In this document: positions 49,374 through 58,619 of the stretch, piece after piece
Position numbering within the stretch: position 1 is the first letter of the stretch
Layout of the letters: each line of letters begins with the position of its first letter
Translations under genes and position numbers: made by a program
Assembly (NCBI RefSeq): GCF_030317035.1
Contig: NZ_JASZYK010000008.1
Coordinates: 124,001 to 188,000 of the forward strand
Length of the DNA stretch: 64,000 nt
Source: Variovorax sp. J22G73
GTDB taxonomy: Bacteria; Pseudomonadota; Gammaproteobacteria; Burkholderiales; Burkholderiaceae_C
Direction: 5' to 3'
Notes under the pieces: generated by a model
Told to the model about the DNA's origin: nothing
Seen by the model: only the letters and a program-made list of their open reading frames with translations
Database searches by the model: none

Positions 49374-51833
49374 ATGACACCCAAGAAGACAGCTTCGTTC
49401 TCCCGGTTGCCCCTGACGGCCCGTTCCGCCCTTTTGGGCCTTCCGCCTCTTGCGCCCCTCGCGCTGGCCGCCGCCGCCCTGCTCACCGCCTGCGCCAGCG
49501 CGCCGCCCCCCACCGGGCGCAGCGTGACCATCGAGCGCACCGCCTTCGGCATCGCGCACATCACCGCCCCCGACTACGAAGGCCTGGCCTATGGCAGCGC
49601 CTACGCGCACGCGCAGGACAACGTGTGCCAGACGGCCGAGCACCTGCTCACGCTGCGCGGCGAGCGCTCGCAGTTCCTGGGCGCGCAGAACATGGGCGAG
49701 CTGGGCCTGGGCCGCGTGCCGAACGCGCAGATCGACCTGTTCATCCGCTATCACATGGACGACGCCGCGCTCGCGCGCGCCGGCGCCACCACCAGCCCCG
49801 ACGTGCAGGCCGCGCTGCGCGGCTACGTGGCCGGCTACAACCGCTACCTGCAGGACGCCGGCCCCAACGGCCTGCCCGCCGCTTGCCGCGGCAAGCCCTG
49901 GGTGCGCCCGATGACCATGGCCGACCTGTCGCGCGCCACCGAGCAATCGATGATCCAGGGCGGCCTGGGCGCGCTGGCGGGCGCGGTGCTGGCCGCCGTG
50001 CCGCCCTCGCCCAACGCCGCAGCTGCAGCAGGCGCCAAGACCAGCGCCGCGCCGGTCGACCTGAAGGACGCCGTCGCCGAAATCGGCCGCCACAGCTTCA
50101 ACGCCAACCCCGAGGGCGGCGAGCTGGGCTCCAACGGCTGGGCCTTCGGGCGCAACGCCACGCCAGACGGCCGCGGCCTGCTGCTGGGCAACCCGCACTT
50201 TCCATGGACCGGCACCAACCGCTTCTGGGAAATGCACCTGACCATTCCCGGCCAGGTCGACGTGATGGGCGCCACCGGCGGCCTGAGCCCGGTGGTGTCC
50301 ATCGGCTTCAACAAGGATGTGGCGTGGACGCACACGGTGTCCACCGGCAAGCGCTTCACGCTGTACGAGCTGAAGCTCGACCCCAACGACCCGACCGTGT
50401 ACTGGGTCGACGGGCAGCCCAAGAAGATGGTGGCGCGCACGGTGGTGCTGCCGGCTGCCGCAACCGGCGGCAACGGCCCGGCGGTGCAGCACACCTTCTA
50501 CGCCACCGACTGGGGCCCCGTCATCTCGCTGCCGCGCGCCGGCCTGGGCTGGACCGCGCAGAAGGCCTACGCCATCCGCGACGCCAACACGCTGAACGTG
50601 CGCTCCGCCGAAAGCTGGATGAAGATGGCCCGCGCCCGCAACGTGGCCGAGCTGCGCAAAGCCATGGGCAACCAGGGCATGCCGTGGATCAACACCATCG
50701 CGGCCGACCGCGACGGCAACGCCATGTACGCCGACCTGTCGGTGGTGCCCGACGTGTCGGCCGACATGCTGCGCACCTGCGCGCCCTCGCCCGCCGCCGC
50801 GGCGCTGCTGAACGCGGCCGGCCTGCCGGTGCTCGACGGCTCGCGCAGCGCCTGCGCCTGGAACCGCGACGCCACGGCCGCGGCGCCCGGCATCATCGCG
50901 CCGGCGCGCATGCCGGTGCTGGTGACGCCCGACTACGTGCAGAACAGCAACGACAGCTTCTGGCTCGCCAACCCGCGCGTGGCGCCCATGGCGGGCGTGT
51001 CGCCGCTGGTAGGCCCCATCGGCGTCGCGCAGCGGCTGCGCACGCGCAGCGCCATCATGGAAATCGAAGGCCGGCTCGCCGGCAGCGACGGCCTGCCGGG
51101 CAACCGCATGGGCGCGGCCGAGCTGCGCAGCGTGATCTTCCGCGACAAGAACCTGGCCGGCATGCTGGTGATGGACGACCTGAAGGCGGCCTGCGCGAAC
51201 GCGGGTTCGACGCTCACCGTCGAGCAGGCGCACGGCTGCCGCGTGCTGGCCGCGTGGGACCGCACCAGCAACGCCGACTCGAAGGGCGCGCCGCTGTTCC
51301 GCGAGTTCTGGCGCAAGGCCAAGGACATTCCGAAGGTGTGGCGCCAGCCCTTCGACCCGGCGCAGCCCGTGACCACGCCGGCCGGCCTGGACATGGCCAC
51401 GCCCGCTACGCGCGACGCCGTCTTCAAGGCCGTGGGCGACGCGGTGACCACGCTGCGCACGGCAGGCTACGCGGCCGACGTGCCGCTGGGCGTGCCGCAG
51501 TCGCGCATGGTGCGCGGCCAGCAGATCGCGCTGCACGGCGGCGACGAGTTCGAGGGCGTGCTGAACAAGCTGGAGTCGCAGGGCCAGTCGCTCATCGACC
51601 CGAAAGGCTACAACGTCAACTACGGCAGCAGCTACATGCAGGTCGTGACCTTCGACGAGCGCGGCCCGGTCGCGCAGGGCCTGCTCACCTACGGGCAGAG
51701 CAGCGACCTGGCCTCGCCGCGCGCCTACGACCAGCTGCCGCTGTTCGCGGCCAAGCAGTGGCATCCGCTGCCCTTCCACCCGGCGGACGTGCAGGCGCAG
51801 CGCGAAGGCAAGCCGCTGCAGCTGGCGTACTGA
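49374..51833 (+). CDS. Penicillin-acylase-family N-terminal nucleophile hydrolase, lipoprotein
   Basis: The product (819 aa) has a lipobox (LLTAC, Cys40) and the Ntn-hydrolase layout of penicillin and acyl-homoserine-lactone acylases: an alpha chain (about 48-250, RTAFGIAHITAPDYEGLAYG) and a self-cleavage site before Ser253 in GELGSNGWAFGR, the N-terminal nucleophile of the beta chain. GNPHFPWTGTNRFWEMHLTI and VSIGFNKDVAWTHTVSTGKR match PvdQ/QuiP-type acylases. It should cleave amide bonds of acylated substrates at the outer membrane or periplasm; AHLs or siderophore precursors are candidates. The ATG at 49374 keeps the lipoprotein signal at normal position. Confidence 0.87.
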   Translation: MTPKKTASFSRLPLTARSALLGLPPLAPLALAAAALLTACASAPPPTGRSVTIERTAFGIAHITAPDYEGLAYGSAYAHAQDNVCQTAEHLLTLRGERSQFLGAQNMGELGLGRVPNAQIDLFIRYHMDDAALARAGATTSPDVQAALRGYVAGYNRYLQDAGPNGLPAACRGKPWVRPMTMADLSRATEQSMIQGGLGALAGAVLAAVPPSPNAAAAAGAKTSAAPVDLKDAVAEIGRHSFNANPEGGELGSNGWAFGRNATPDGRGLLLGNPHFPWTGTNRFWEMHLTIPGQVDVMGATGGLSPVVSIGFNKDVAWTHTVSTGKRFTLYELKLDPNDPTVYWVDGQPKKMVARTVVLPAAATGGNGPAVQHTFYATDWGPVISLPRAGLGWTAQKAYAIRDANTLNVRSAESWMKMARARNVAELRKAMGNQGMPWINTIAADRDGNAMYADLSVVPDVSADMLRTCAPSPAAAALLNAAGLPVLDGSRSACAWNRDATAAAPGIIAPARMPVLVTPDYVQNSNDSFWLANPRVAPMAGVSPLVGPIGVAQRLRTRSAIMEIEGRLAGSDGLPGNRMGAAELRSVIFRDKNLAGMLVMDDLKAACANAGSTLTVEQAHGCRVLAAWDRTSNADSKGAPLFREFWRKAKDIPKVWRQPFDPAQPVTTPAGLDMATPATRDAVFKAVGDAVTTLRTAGYAADVPLGVPQSRMVRGQQIALHGGDEFEGVLNKLESQGQSLIDPKGYNVNYGSSYMQVVTFDERGPVAQGLLTYGQSSDLASPRAYDQLPLFAAKQWHPLPFHPADVQAQREGKPLQLAY

Positions 51834-51848
51834 TCGATCATCGAAACC

Positions 51849-52499
51849 ATGTCATCTCCCACCCCATCCACCCACACCGCCGCCGGCGGGCTCGAGCAAC
51901 TGGTGCAGCTGGCGCAGGCCCAGCCGCTCGCGCCGGCCTGCGACCACTTCTACTTTCTTCGCCACGGCCAGACCGGGCGCAACGCGCTGCGCGTGTTCCA
52001 GGCGCCCGACGAGCCGCTGAGCGAGCTGGGCCTGCAGCAGGCGGCGCGCGCGGCCGAGCTGCTGGCGGGCGAGCCGATTCGCACCCTGGTGTGCAGCGAC
52101 GCGCGGCGCGCCTTCGACACGGCCCACACCGTGGGCGCCGCGCTGCGCCTCGTGCCCACGGCGCACGAGACGCTGCGCGAGCGCAACTTCGGCGCGCTGA
52201 TCGGCACCTCGTCCGCCAACATCGACTGGGCCTGCGAGCCCGAGGGCGGCGAGACGCTGTCGCAGTTCGTGGCCCGCAAGCGCGCCGCGCTCGACGCGGC
52301 GCTGCGCCAGCCCGCGCCGGTGCTGGTGGTGGCGCACGGCGGCACGCTGTACGTGCTGGCGGCGCTGCTGGGCGTGCCGGTCGACGTGGGCATCATGGGC
52401 AACGCGCAGCCATTGCGTTTCGAGCGCAGCGGCCCCACATGGGCCGTGAAGCCGCTGCTGCGGCCAGCAGACAACGACGGCGGGGCCGCACTGGCGTAG
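51849..52499 (+). CDS. Histidine phosphatase family protein (phosphoglycerate-mutase-like)
   Basis: The product (216 aa) has the catalytic FLRHGQTGRNALRVFQ (His39) and a second active His in VVAHGGTLYVLAALLG, with RERNFGALIG between them. This is the histidine phosphatase fold used by phosphoglycerate mutases, CobC and small-molecule phosphatases. The substrate cannot be told. The N terminus holds about 30 extra residues before the first strand. It starts 15 bases after the acylase stop and may be cotranscribed with it and with cbpA. Confidence 0.88.
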   Translation: MSSPTPSTHTAAGGLEQLVQLAQAQPLAPACDHFYFLRHGQTGRNALRVFQAPDEPLSELGLQQAARAAELLAGEPIRTLVCSDARRAFDTAHTVGAALRLVPTAHETLRERNFGALIGTSSANIDWACEPEGGETLSQFVARKRAALDAALRQPAPVLVVAHGGTLYVLAALLGVPVDVGIMGNAQPLRFERSGPTWAVKPLLRPADNDGGAALA

Positions 52500-52561
52500 C
52501 GCAGCCACACGAAGCGCCCGGAGCCGCCCCCGCCGTCCACCCCAAGGAAACGCCACACACC

Positions 52562-53524
52562 ATGGAATTCAAGGACTACTACAGCGCCCTGGGCATCGAG
52601 CGCACCGCGTCGGACGACGAGGTGCGCAAGGCCTACCGCAAGCTCGCACGCAAGTACCACCCCGACGTCAGCAAGGAGCCCGACGCCGAGGTGCGCATGC
52701 GCGACATCAACGAGGCCAAGGACGTGCTGGGCGACAAGGAAAAGCGCGCCGCCTACGACGCCCTGGCCGACCGCGTGGCCCGCGGCGGCCACCCCGAAGG
52801 GGGCTTCCAGCCGCCGCCGGGCTGGGACGAGGGTTACGAGTTCCACCGCGGCCCGCGCCAGGGGCCGGCCGACCACGCCGACTTCAGCGAGTTCTTCTCG
52901 TCGCTGTTCGGCGAGGCCGAGCGCCGCGGCGCCGCGCGGCAGAACTTCCGCGCGCGCGGCGAAGACCACCATGCGGCCATCGAGATCACGCTGGAAGACG
53001 CGCTGAACGGCGCCGAACGCGAGATCACGCTGCGCGCGCAGACCGTCGACGCGCAGGGCCAGCCGCAGTGGGAGAACCGCACGCTCAGCGTGAAGATCCC
53101 GCCGGGCGTGCACCCGGGCCAGTTCATCCGGCTGGCCGGCCAGGGCATGCCGGGCCACGGCGGCGAGGCCGCGGGCGACCTGTACCTCGAAGTGCGCATC
53201 GCCCCCCACAAGCTGTACCGCGTGGAGGCGCGCGACCTGTACATGACGCTGCCCGTCACGCCCGCCGAGGCCGCGCTGGGCGCGCAGGTGGAAGTGCCCA
53301 CGCCCACCGGCGGCGTGGTCGAGGTGACCGTGCCGCGCAACGCGCGCAGCGGCCTGAAGCTGCGGCTGAAGGGCCGCGGGCTCGCGGGCAAGACGCCGGG
53401 CGACCTGTACCTGCTGATCGACATCGCGCTGGCGCCCGCCGACACCGACGACGCACGCCAGGCCTACGAGCAGCTGGCGAAAGCCACGGCATCGTTCAAC
53501 CCACGCCAGCATCTGGGAGTCTGA
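52562..53524 (+). CDS. cbpA: DnaJ-type co-chaperone CbpA
   Basis: The product (320 aa) has an N-terminal J domain (residues 3-70, HPD at 33-35 in KYHPDVSKEP), a G/F-like linker (about 75-130) and the DnaJ C-terminal substrate-binding domains (about 135-305, LSVKIPPGVHPGQFIRLAGQ, AGDLYLEVRIAPHKLYRVEA). The zinc-finger domain of DnaJ is absent, as in CbpA/DjlB-type proteins. It stimulates DnaK ATPase activity and helps protein folding. The next gene, 2 bases downstream, encodes the CbpM-type modulator, as in E. coli cbpAM. Confidence 0.92.
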   Translation: MEFKDYYSALGIERTASDDEVRKAYRKLARKYHPDVSKEPDAEVRMRDINEAKDVLGDKEKRAAYDALADRVARGGHPEGGFQPPPGWDEGYEFHRGPRQGPADHADFSEFFSSLFGEAERRGAARQNFRARGEDHHAAIEITLEDALNGAEREITLRAQTVDAQGQPQWENRTLSVKIPPGVHPGQFIRLAGQGMPGHGGEAAGDLYLEVRIAPHKLYRVEARDLYMTLPVTPAEAALGAQVEVPTPTGGVVEVTVPRNARSGLKLRLKGRGLAGKTPGDLYLLIDIALAPADTDDARQAYEQLAKATASFNPRQHLGV

Positions 53525-53526
53525 GC

Positions 53527-53844
53527 ATGGTGAATTTCACCCTCACAACCGCCACCGCCATCAGCGCCTCGCAGCCGCTGGCGGCCAACGAGCTCGCGCA
53601 CGCCGTGGGCGCCGACACCGCCTGGGTGGTGCAACTGGTCGAGGTCGGCATCCTGCACATCGAGCCCGCCGAGACGCTGCCCGAGCGCTGGCAGTTCACC
53701 AGCGCCGACCTGCAGCATGCGTTGGAAGCGCGCCGGCTGGAGCGCGACTTCGGCGTGGGGCTGGACGCCGCCGCGCTCATCCTCGACCTGCAGCACGAGG
53801 TGCGGCGGCTGAAGGCGACGCTGCAGGCGCACGGGCTGCGCTGA
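53527..53844 (+). CDS. cbpM: Chaperone modulator CbpM
   Basis: The product (105 aa) is a small MerR-like helical protein: residues 20-65 form the modulator domain (ANELAHAVGADTAWVVQLVE, VGILHIEPAETLPERWQFTS), and the C terminus a coiled-coil-like helix (AALILDLQHEVRRLKATLQA). CbpM binds the J domain of CbpA and inhibits it. It lies 2 bases after cbpA. The sequence resembles E. coli CbpM only moderately, but length, order and spacing fit well. Confidence 0.87.
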   Translation: MVNFTLTTATAISASQPLAANELAHAVGADTAWVVQLVEVGILHIEPAETLPERWQFTSADLQHALEARRLERDFGVGLDAAALILDLQHEVRRLKATLQAHGLR

Positions 53845-53878
53845 GCCCTTCACGCCGCGGCGGTGGCGGCAGCGGCCG

Positions 53879-55672
53879 TTACTGCATCTGCCGCAGGTTG
53901 CCGATGCGCACCAGCATCTCGGTGAACATCTGCATGTCGGCGTCGAGGTCGGGCACCTCCTTGTATTCCTTGGCGTTGTGCGCGGTGTACTTCTTGCCGG
54001 GCATCGCGGGGCCGAAGTTGATGGCGTTGGGCATCAGCTTGGCCGTGGTGCTGCCGGCGGTGGGCACGGGCTTGGCCTCCAGGCCGGTGGTGTCGCCGTA
54101 GATGTTCAGCAGCGTGGAAAGCCACGCGCCCTTGGGGTCGCGCGCCATCCAGTTGCCCTGGTCGTAGGCCACTTCCAGCTTCACGCCGCTGGCGCCGGCC
54201 CAGGCGTCGATCTTCTCCTTGACCTGCGCCTTCAGCTCGTCGGGCGTGCGCCCGCGCGGCATGCGCACGTTGACCGTGACCTCGAGCCTGCCGTCCTTGT
54301 CCATGCGCACGAGGTTGGGCGAGAAGGTCAACGGGCCCATGAAGTCGTCGGCATAGCCCAGGCCCATCTTCTCGCCGAGGTAGCCGGTGCCGTAGAGCGC
54401 GTCGATGTACCTCACGGCCTTCAGGTAGTGGTTGGGCGCCAGCTGGACGCCCGACTCCTGCAGGAACAGCGCCAGCCGCGGCAGCGGGTTCACGCCCTCT
54501 TCGGGCCGCGAGCCGTGGGCGGAAACACCCGTCACCTTGAGCTCGACGCCGTCGGCGCCGCGCGCGATGTCGATTGCGAACTTGCCGCCCTGGCCTTCGT
54601 ACTTCTGCAGGAAGGCGGGCCTGGCGCCTTCGAGCCTTGCCACGGTTGCGGCGACATCGCCCCCCTTGAGCGTGGCGGTGGCCGTCTGCGAAATGGCGTT
54701 GGCCGACGCCGAGCCCGACATGGCCGTGATGGCGGTGGCGGCGCCATCGGCCTGCTCCGCCGGGAACAGCACCTTCAGCGCGCCCGAGCCTTTCTCGGCC
54801 ACCACCGCGGGGTACTTGCTGTCGAGCACGATGTTGTAGGCCGGCAGCTCGGTCTTGGTGCGGTAGTACTGCATGGCGTCGCCGCCGGTTTCCTCGGTGG
54901 TCTCGATCATCAGGCGGATGCTGCGCGCCATGGGCAGGCCGCTCTCCTTCACGGCCTTCATGGCGTAGAGCACGGCGGCGATGGAGCCCTTGTCGTCGAT
55001 GGTGCCGCGGCCGTAGAGGAAGTCGCCCACTCGGGGCATCTGGAAGGGGTCGAGCCGCGTGCCGTCGTCGAGCACCCATTCGGAGAGCACGGCGGGCACC
55101 ACATCGGCGTGCGTGAGGATGCCGAACTCCTCGCTGCCGGTGCTGCTGCTGCCGCTGCCGCTGCCGTTACTTTTGAGGCTCACTTCGAAGATGCGGTTGT
55201 CGACGTTGCGGTAGGCCAGGCCGAAGTCGCCCGCCATCTTCTCGACAAGCTTGCCGAACTCGACGATCTGCGGGCTTTCGTGCGGCGGCACCTGCACGTT
55301 GCGCACCGTCGGAATGGCCACCATGGCGCCGATGCTCGCGATCACCGCCTGCTGGTTGTGCAGGCGGTTGTACAGGCCGAGCAGGCGCGCGATGTCGACG
55401 AGCTCGTCGCCAGTCAGCGGTTTTTTCTTTGCACGGTACGCGGCCACGGCGGGACGCAGCGTGGGCTCGGCCTTGGCGGCCTGGGTGAGAAAGGCGTTGA
55501 AATTCGCGGGCGGCTTGCCAGCCTGCCACGCGGCGGCGAGCCGCTCGAGCTGGGGCTTCTTGAGCGTGTCGGCGTGCGCGGGCGTGCTGAAGCCCGCGCC
55601 AAGGCCAAGGCCGAGCGTGGCCGCGACAACCATCGACAAGGCCGACAATGGAAATTGAAAATGCTGCGTCAC
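53879..55672 (-). CDS. M20-family dipeptidase, exported
   Basis: The product (597 aa) begins at GTG 55672, with AAGGGAG 5 bases upstream, and carries a signal peptide ending near PAHAD. The M20 zinc-dependent peptidase motifs are visible: FGILTHADVVP, DFLYGRGTIDDKGSIAAVLY and MIETTEETGGDAMQYY, with the dimerisation domain in the middle. It should cleave dipeptides or short peptides in the periplasm. A low-complexity SNGSGSGSSSTGSE insert (about residues 160-173) is unusual. It overlaps no neighbour and is convergent with cbpM. Confidence 0.88.
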   Translation of the reverse strand: MTQHFQFPLSALSMVVAATLGLGLGAGFSTPAHADTLKKPQLERLAAAWQAGKPPANFNAFLTQAAKAEPTLRPAVAAYRAKKKPLTGDELVDIARLLGLYNRLHNQQAVIASIGAMVAIPTVRNVQVPPHESPQIVEFGKLVEKMAGDFGLAYRNVDNRIFEVSLKSNGSGSGSSSTGSEEFGILTHADVVPAVLSEWVLDDGTRLDPFQMPRVGDFLYGRGTIDDKGSIAAVLYAMKAVKESGLPMARSIRLMIETTEETGGDAMQYYRTKTELPAYNIVLDSKYPAVVAEKGSGALKVLFPAEQADGAATAITAMSGSASANAISQTATATLKGGDVAATVARLEGARPAFLQKYEGQGGKFAIDIARGADGVELKVTGVSAHGSRPEEGVNPLPRLALFLQESGVQLAPNHYLKAVRYIDALYGTGYLGEKMGLGYADDFMGPLTFSPNLVRMDKDGRLEVTVNVRMPRGRTPDELKAQVKEKIDAWAGASGVKLEVAYDQGNWMARDPKGAWLSTLLNIYGDTTGLEAKPVPTAGSTTAKLMPNAINFGPAMPGKKYTAHNAKEYKEVPDLDADMQMFTEMLVRIGNLRQMQ

Positions 55673-55738
55673 AGTGACTCCCTTGTTCTGAAAAGCAGCC
55701 CGACGATAGCCCAGCCCTCCACCCGACGAACCGAAAAA

Positions 55739-56314
55739 ATGAGCAACAGCCACGACAAGATCCGCTGCGCCTGGGCCCAGACCGACCCGCTGCTGGCGGC
55801 CTACCACGACGCCGAATGGGGCGTGCCCGAATACGACAGCCGCGCGCTGTGGGAGAAGCTGATGCTCGACGGCTTCCAGGCCGGCCTGTCGTGGCTCACC
55901 ATCCTGCGCAAGCGCGACGCCTTCCGCAAGGCGTTCAAGGGCTTCGTGCCCGAGAAGATCGTCAAGTTCACCGAGGCCGACATCGAACGGCTCCTGCAGG
56001 ACGCGGGCATCGTGCGCTCGCGCGCGAAGATCGAGGCCACCATCGGCAACGCGCGCGCCTACCTCGCGATGCAGGCCGCGGGCGAAGACTTTTCGAAGTT
56101 CGTCTGGGGCATGGCGGGCGGCAAGCCCATCGTCAACCGCACGGGCAGCGTGCCGACGAAGACGCCGCTGTCCGAGGAGATGTCGGCCGCGCTGAAGAAG
56201 CGCGGCTTCAAGTTCGTCGGGCCGGTGATCGTGTACGCGTGGATGCAGGCCACCGGCATCGTGGACGACCACGCGCAGGATTGCCATCGGCACGGGGCCG
56301 CGAAGCGGCGGTGA
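55739..56314 (+). CDS. tag: DNA-3-methyladenine glycosylase I
   Basis: The product (191 aa) removes 3-methyladenine from DNA. The Tag signatures are present: IRCAWAQTDPLLAAYHDAEW with the first Cys of the zinc site, EKLMLDGFQAGLSWLTILRK, and GFKFVGPVIVYAWMQATGIV with DDHAQDCHRH holding the C-terminal ligands. The length equals the family norm. The ATG lies in an A-rich run (GAAAAAATG) without a strong ribosome-binding site. It is divergent from the M20 peptidase and stands alone. Confidence 0.92.
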   Translation: MSNSHDKIRCAWAQTDPLLAAYHDAEWGVPEYDSRALWEKLMLDGFQAGLSWLTILRKRDAFRKAFKGFVPEKIVKFTEADIERLLQDAGIVRSRAKIEATIGNARAYLAMQAAGEDFSKFVWGMAGGKPIVNRTGSVPTKTPLSEEMSAALKKRGFKFVGPVIVYAWMQATGIVDDHAQDCHRHGAAKRR

Positions 56315-56343
56315 TCACAGGCCCTTGTCGATGAGTCAGTGCG

Positions 56344-57510
56344 TCAGTTCGTCAGCCCTCTGCACGCCCTGATGAAGCTGTTCAGCTCCGCGTCCCGGTC
56401 GTGCTCCGCCGCGCTCGCGTAGCGCGGCTCGGGGTACACGGCAAGGTTGACCACCACCAGGCGCTCTTCGCGGTGCACGTAGATGCGCTGGCCCGAATGG
56501 CCCAGCGCGAGCATCGCGCCGTCGTCGGTCAGCCACCAGCCGTAGCCGTAGCCCGTCACCCCCAGCGAAAGCCGCGACGGATGAAACTCCGCGGGAATGT
56601 CGAATGCCCGCCGCGAGGCCGACTGCACCCAGCCCGCGGGCAGCACCTGCGCGCCGTCGAGCACGCCGTCGGCGGCCACCAGCATCGCGAAGCGCGCCAG
56701 GTCGCGCAGCGACATGCCGGCGCGGCTGCCCGCTATTTCCTGCCCGCCTTCGGACTCCAGCGTGTAGAAGGCCTCGTCTTCCATGCCGCAGGGCTTCCAC
56801 ACGGTGCGGGCCATGAAGTCGGCCAGCGTCTGGCCGGTGGCCGCGCACAGCACGCAGCCGAGCAGGAAGGTGTCGCCGGTGTTGTAGTGCCAGTGCGTGC
56901 CGGGTTCGTGCAGCGCGGGCACGTCGCGCAGCATCTGCAGCACGCCGCCGGGCACCTTGTCGGCCAGCGACTTGCTGTAGCGGTTCACGTCGGAGTTCTT
57001 GTCGGTGTAGACCTCGGACCAGCCCACGCCCGACGACATGGTCATCAGGTGGCGCACCGTGGCGCGCGCATAGCCGGAGCCTTCGAGCTGCGGCAGGTAG
57101 CGCACCACCGGATCGTCGATGGAGCCGATGGCCCCGTCGCGCACCGCCGCGCCTACCAGCATGCCGGTCATCGACTTGACGGTCGACATGGTGCTCCAGC
57201 GCTCGCCGGGCTGCAGGCCCAGCCCGTAGCGCTCGAGCAGCACCTGGCCGTCGCGCGCCACCAGCAGGCCGGCCACGCTGTTGCGGTCCATGAAGTCTTC
57301 GACGGTGCGCGCCTCGCCCGCGTGGCGGTAGCCGAGCTGCAGCTCGTGGCCGCGCCGCAACGGCCGCGCGACGCCGCGCTCGATGGTGCGGGTGGCGAAC
57401 AGCTTGTCGACGATACGGTAGCCGTACGACTGCAGGCACGGCGACCACAGCAGAAAGTCTTCGCTGCGCGGCAGGTGGGTGCGGGGCAGCGCCAGGGCGG
57501 GTTCGGTCAT
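56344..57510 (-). CDS. Serine hydrolase of the beta-lactamase (class C/esterase) superfamily
   Basis: The product (388 aa) has the three serine-hydrolase motifs: S109-T-V-K112 in MSTVKSMTGM, YNTG (Tyr and Asn in WHYNTGDTF) and LGHSGQRIYV (HxG in place of KTG). These match family VIII esterases and 6-aminohexanoate-dimer-hydrolase-like proteins rather than true beta-lactamases. No signal peptide is visible, so it is probably cytoplasmic. It follows a Bug receptor gene by 8 bases on the same strand, so its substrate may be derived from the imported acid (inference). The LysR gene at 58620 is divergent from this pair. Confidence 0.87.
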   Translation of the reverse strand: MTEPALALPRTHLPRSEDFLLWSPCLQSYGYRIVDKLFATRTIERGVARPLRRGHELQLGYRHAGEARTVEDFMDRNSVAGLLVARDGQVLLERYGLGLQPGERWSTMSTVKSMTGMLVGAAVRDGAIGSIDDPVVRYLPQLEGSGYARATVRHLMTMSSGVGWSEVYTDKNSDVNRYSKSLADKVPGGVLQMLRDVPALHEPGTHWHYNTGDTFLLGCVLCAATGQTLADFMARTVWKPCGMEDEAFYTLESEGGQEIAGSRAGMSLRDLARFAMLVAADGVLDGAQVLPAGWVQSASRRAFDIPAEFHPSRLSLGVTGYGYGWWLTDDGAMLALGHSGQRIYVHREERLVVVNLAVYPEPRYASAAEHDRDAELNSFIRACRGLTN

Positions 57511-57518
57511 GGCTTCTT

Positions 57519-58502
57519 TCAATCGTTCTGGATGCCCAGGCGCGTGATCACCGGGCCCCACACGGCGGCCTCCTTCTTCATGGTCTGCGCCAGGGGCTCG
57601 GGGCCGAGGGCGCTGGGCGGGTCCATGTAGAGCGCGTCCATGCGCTGCTTCACGCCCGGGTCGGCCCAGAACTTGGCGGTCTCGCTGTTCAGGCGCGCGA
57701 CCACGTCCTTGGGCGTTCCCTTCGGCACCATCAGGCCGTACCAGCCGCCGGCGGGATAGTCGGTGAGCCCGGCCTCGAACACGGTGGGCACATCGGGGAA
57801 GGCCTTGGAACGCTCGCTGCCGAACACCAGCAGGGGCACCACGCGCCCGCCCTTCACCTGCGGCACCACGCTGACGACGGCGTCGGCAACCAGTTGCGTT
57901 TCGCCGCCGATCAGGCCGACCATGGCGGGCGCGGCGCCTTTGTAGGGCACGTGCGTCATCTTCAGGCCGTAGTGCTGCGCCAGGAACTCGACGTTGAGGT
58001 GCGTCGAGTTGCCCTTGCCGGCCGAGCCGAAGTCCAGCCCGCCGGGCTTGGTCTTCGCGGCCTTCACCAGGTCGTCGAGCGACCGGATGCCGGTGGCGGC
58101 GTTGGTCACCAGCACCTGCGAGGTGCCCGCCAGCATCAGCACAGGGTCGAAGTCTTTCACCGGGTCGTACGACAGCGACTTGTACGAGAACGGGTTGAGC
58201 GACATGTTCGACGTGCTCGCGAACAGGACCGTGTAGCCGTTGGGCGGCTGCTTGGCCACGTAGCTCGCGGCGACGCTGCCGTTGGCCCCGGGCCGGTTGT
58301 CGACCACCACCGGCTGCCCCATCGCGGTGCCGACCCGCTCGGCCCAGGCGCGCGCCAGCGCGTCGGCCGCGCCGCCCGCGGCCACCGGCACCACGAGCGT
58401 GATCGCGCGGGACGGGTACGCCGGCTGGGCCAGCGCAACCGCGCCGTGGGAGGCGAGCACGCACGCCACGATGGCGGTGAAACAGGAGGGTCTGCAGGTC
58501 AT
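57519..58502 (-). CDS. Bug-type tripartite tricarboxylate transporter solute receptor (2 of 3)
   Basis: The product (327 aa) has a signal peptide ending near ALAQ and the Bug motifs YPSRAITLVVPVAAGGAADA, QPVVVDNRPGANGSVAASYV, PNGYTVLF, YDPVKDFDPVLML and VPYKGAAPAMVGLIGGETQL. It binds a small organic acid in the periplasm. No TctA/TctB genes are adjacent. The ATG at 58502 gives the shortest normal signal; upstream in-frame ATGs add non-signal sequence. It is the first gene of a unit with the serine hydrolase, and is divergent from LysR. Confidence 0.9.
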   Translation of the reverse strand: MTCRPSCFTAIVACVLASHGAVALAQPAYPSRAITLVVPVAAGGAADALARAWAERVGTAMGQPVVVDNRPGANGSVAASYVAKQPPNGYTVLFASTSNMSLNPFSYKSLSYDPVKDFDPVLMLAGTSQVLVTNAATGIRSLDDLVKAAKTKPGGLDFGSAGKGNSTHLNVEFLAQHYGLKMTHVPYKGAAPAMVGLIGGETQLVADAVVSVVPQVKGGRVVPLLVFGSERSKAFPDVPTVFEAGLTDYPAGGWYGLMVPKGTPKDVVARLNSETAKFWADPGVKQRMDALYMDPPSALGPEPLAQTMKKEAAVWGPVITRLGIQND

Positions 58503-58619
58503 GGGCCGCTTTCGATGGATGAAAACGGTGGCGATGCTAGGCTTCGGCCCACGCAACGTCCAATGCATATTCAGCCGCATCGGCATTACCTGGACTCATG
58601 AAAATAGAGGGCGCGTGCC

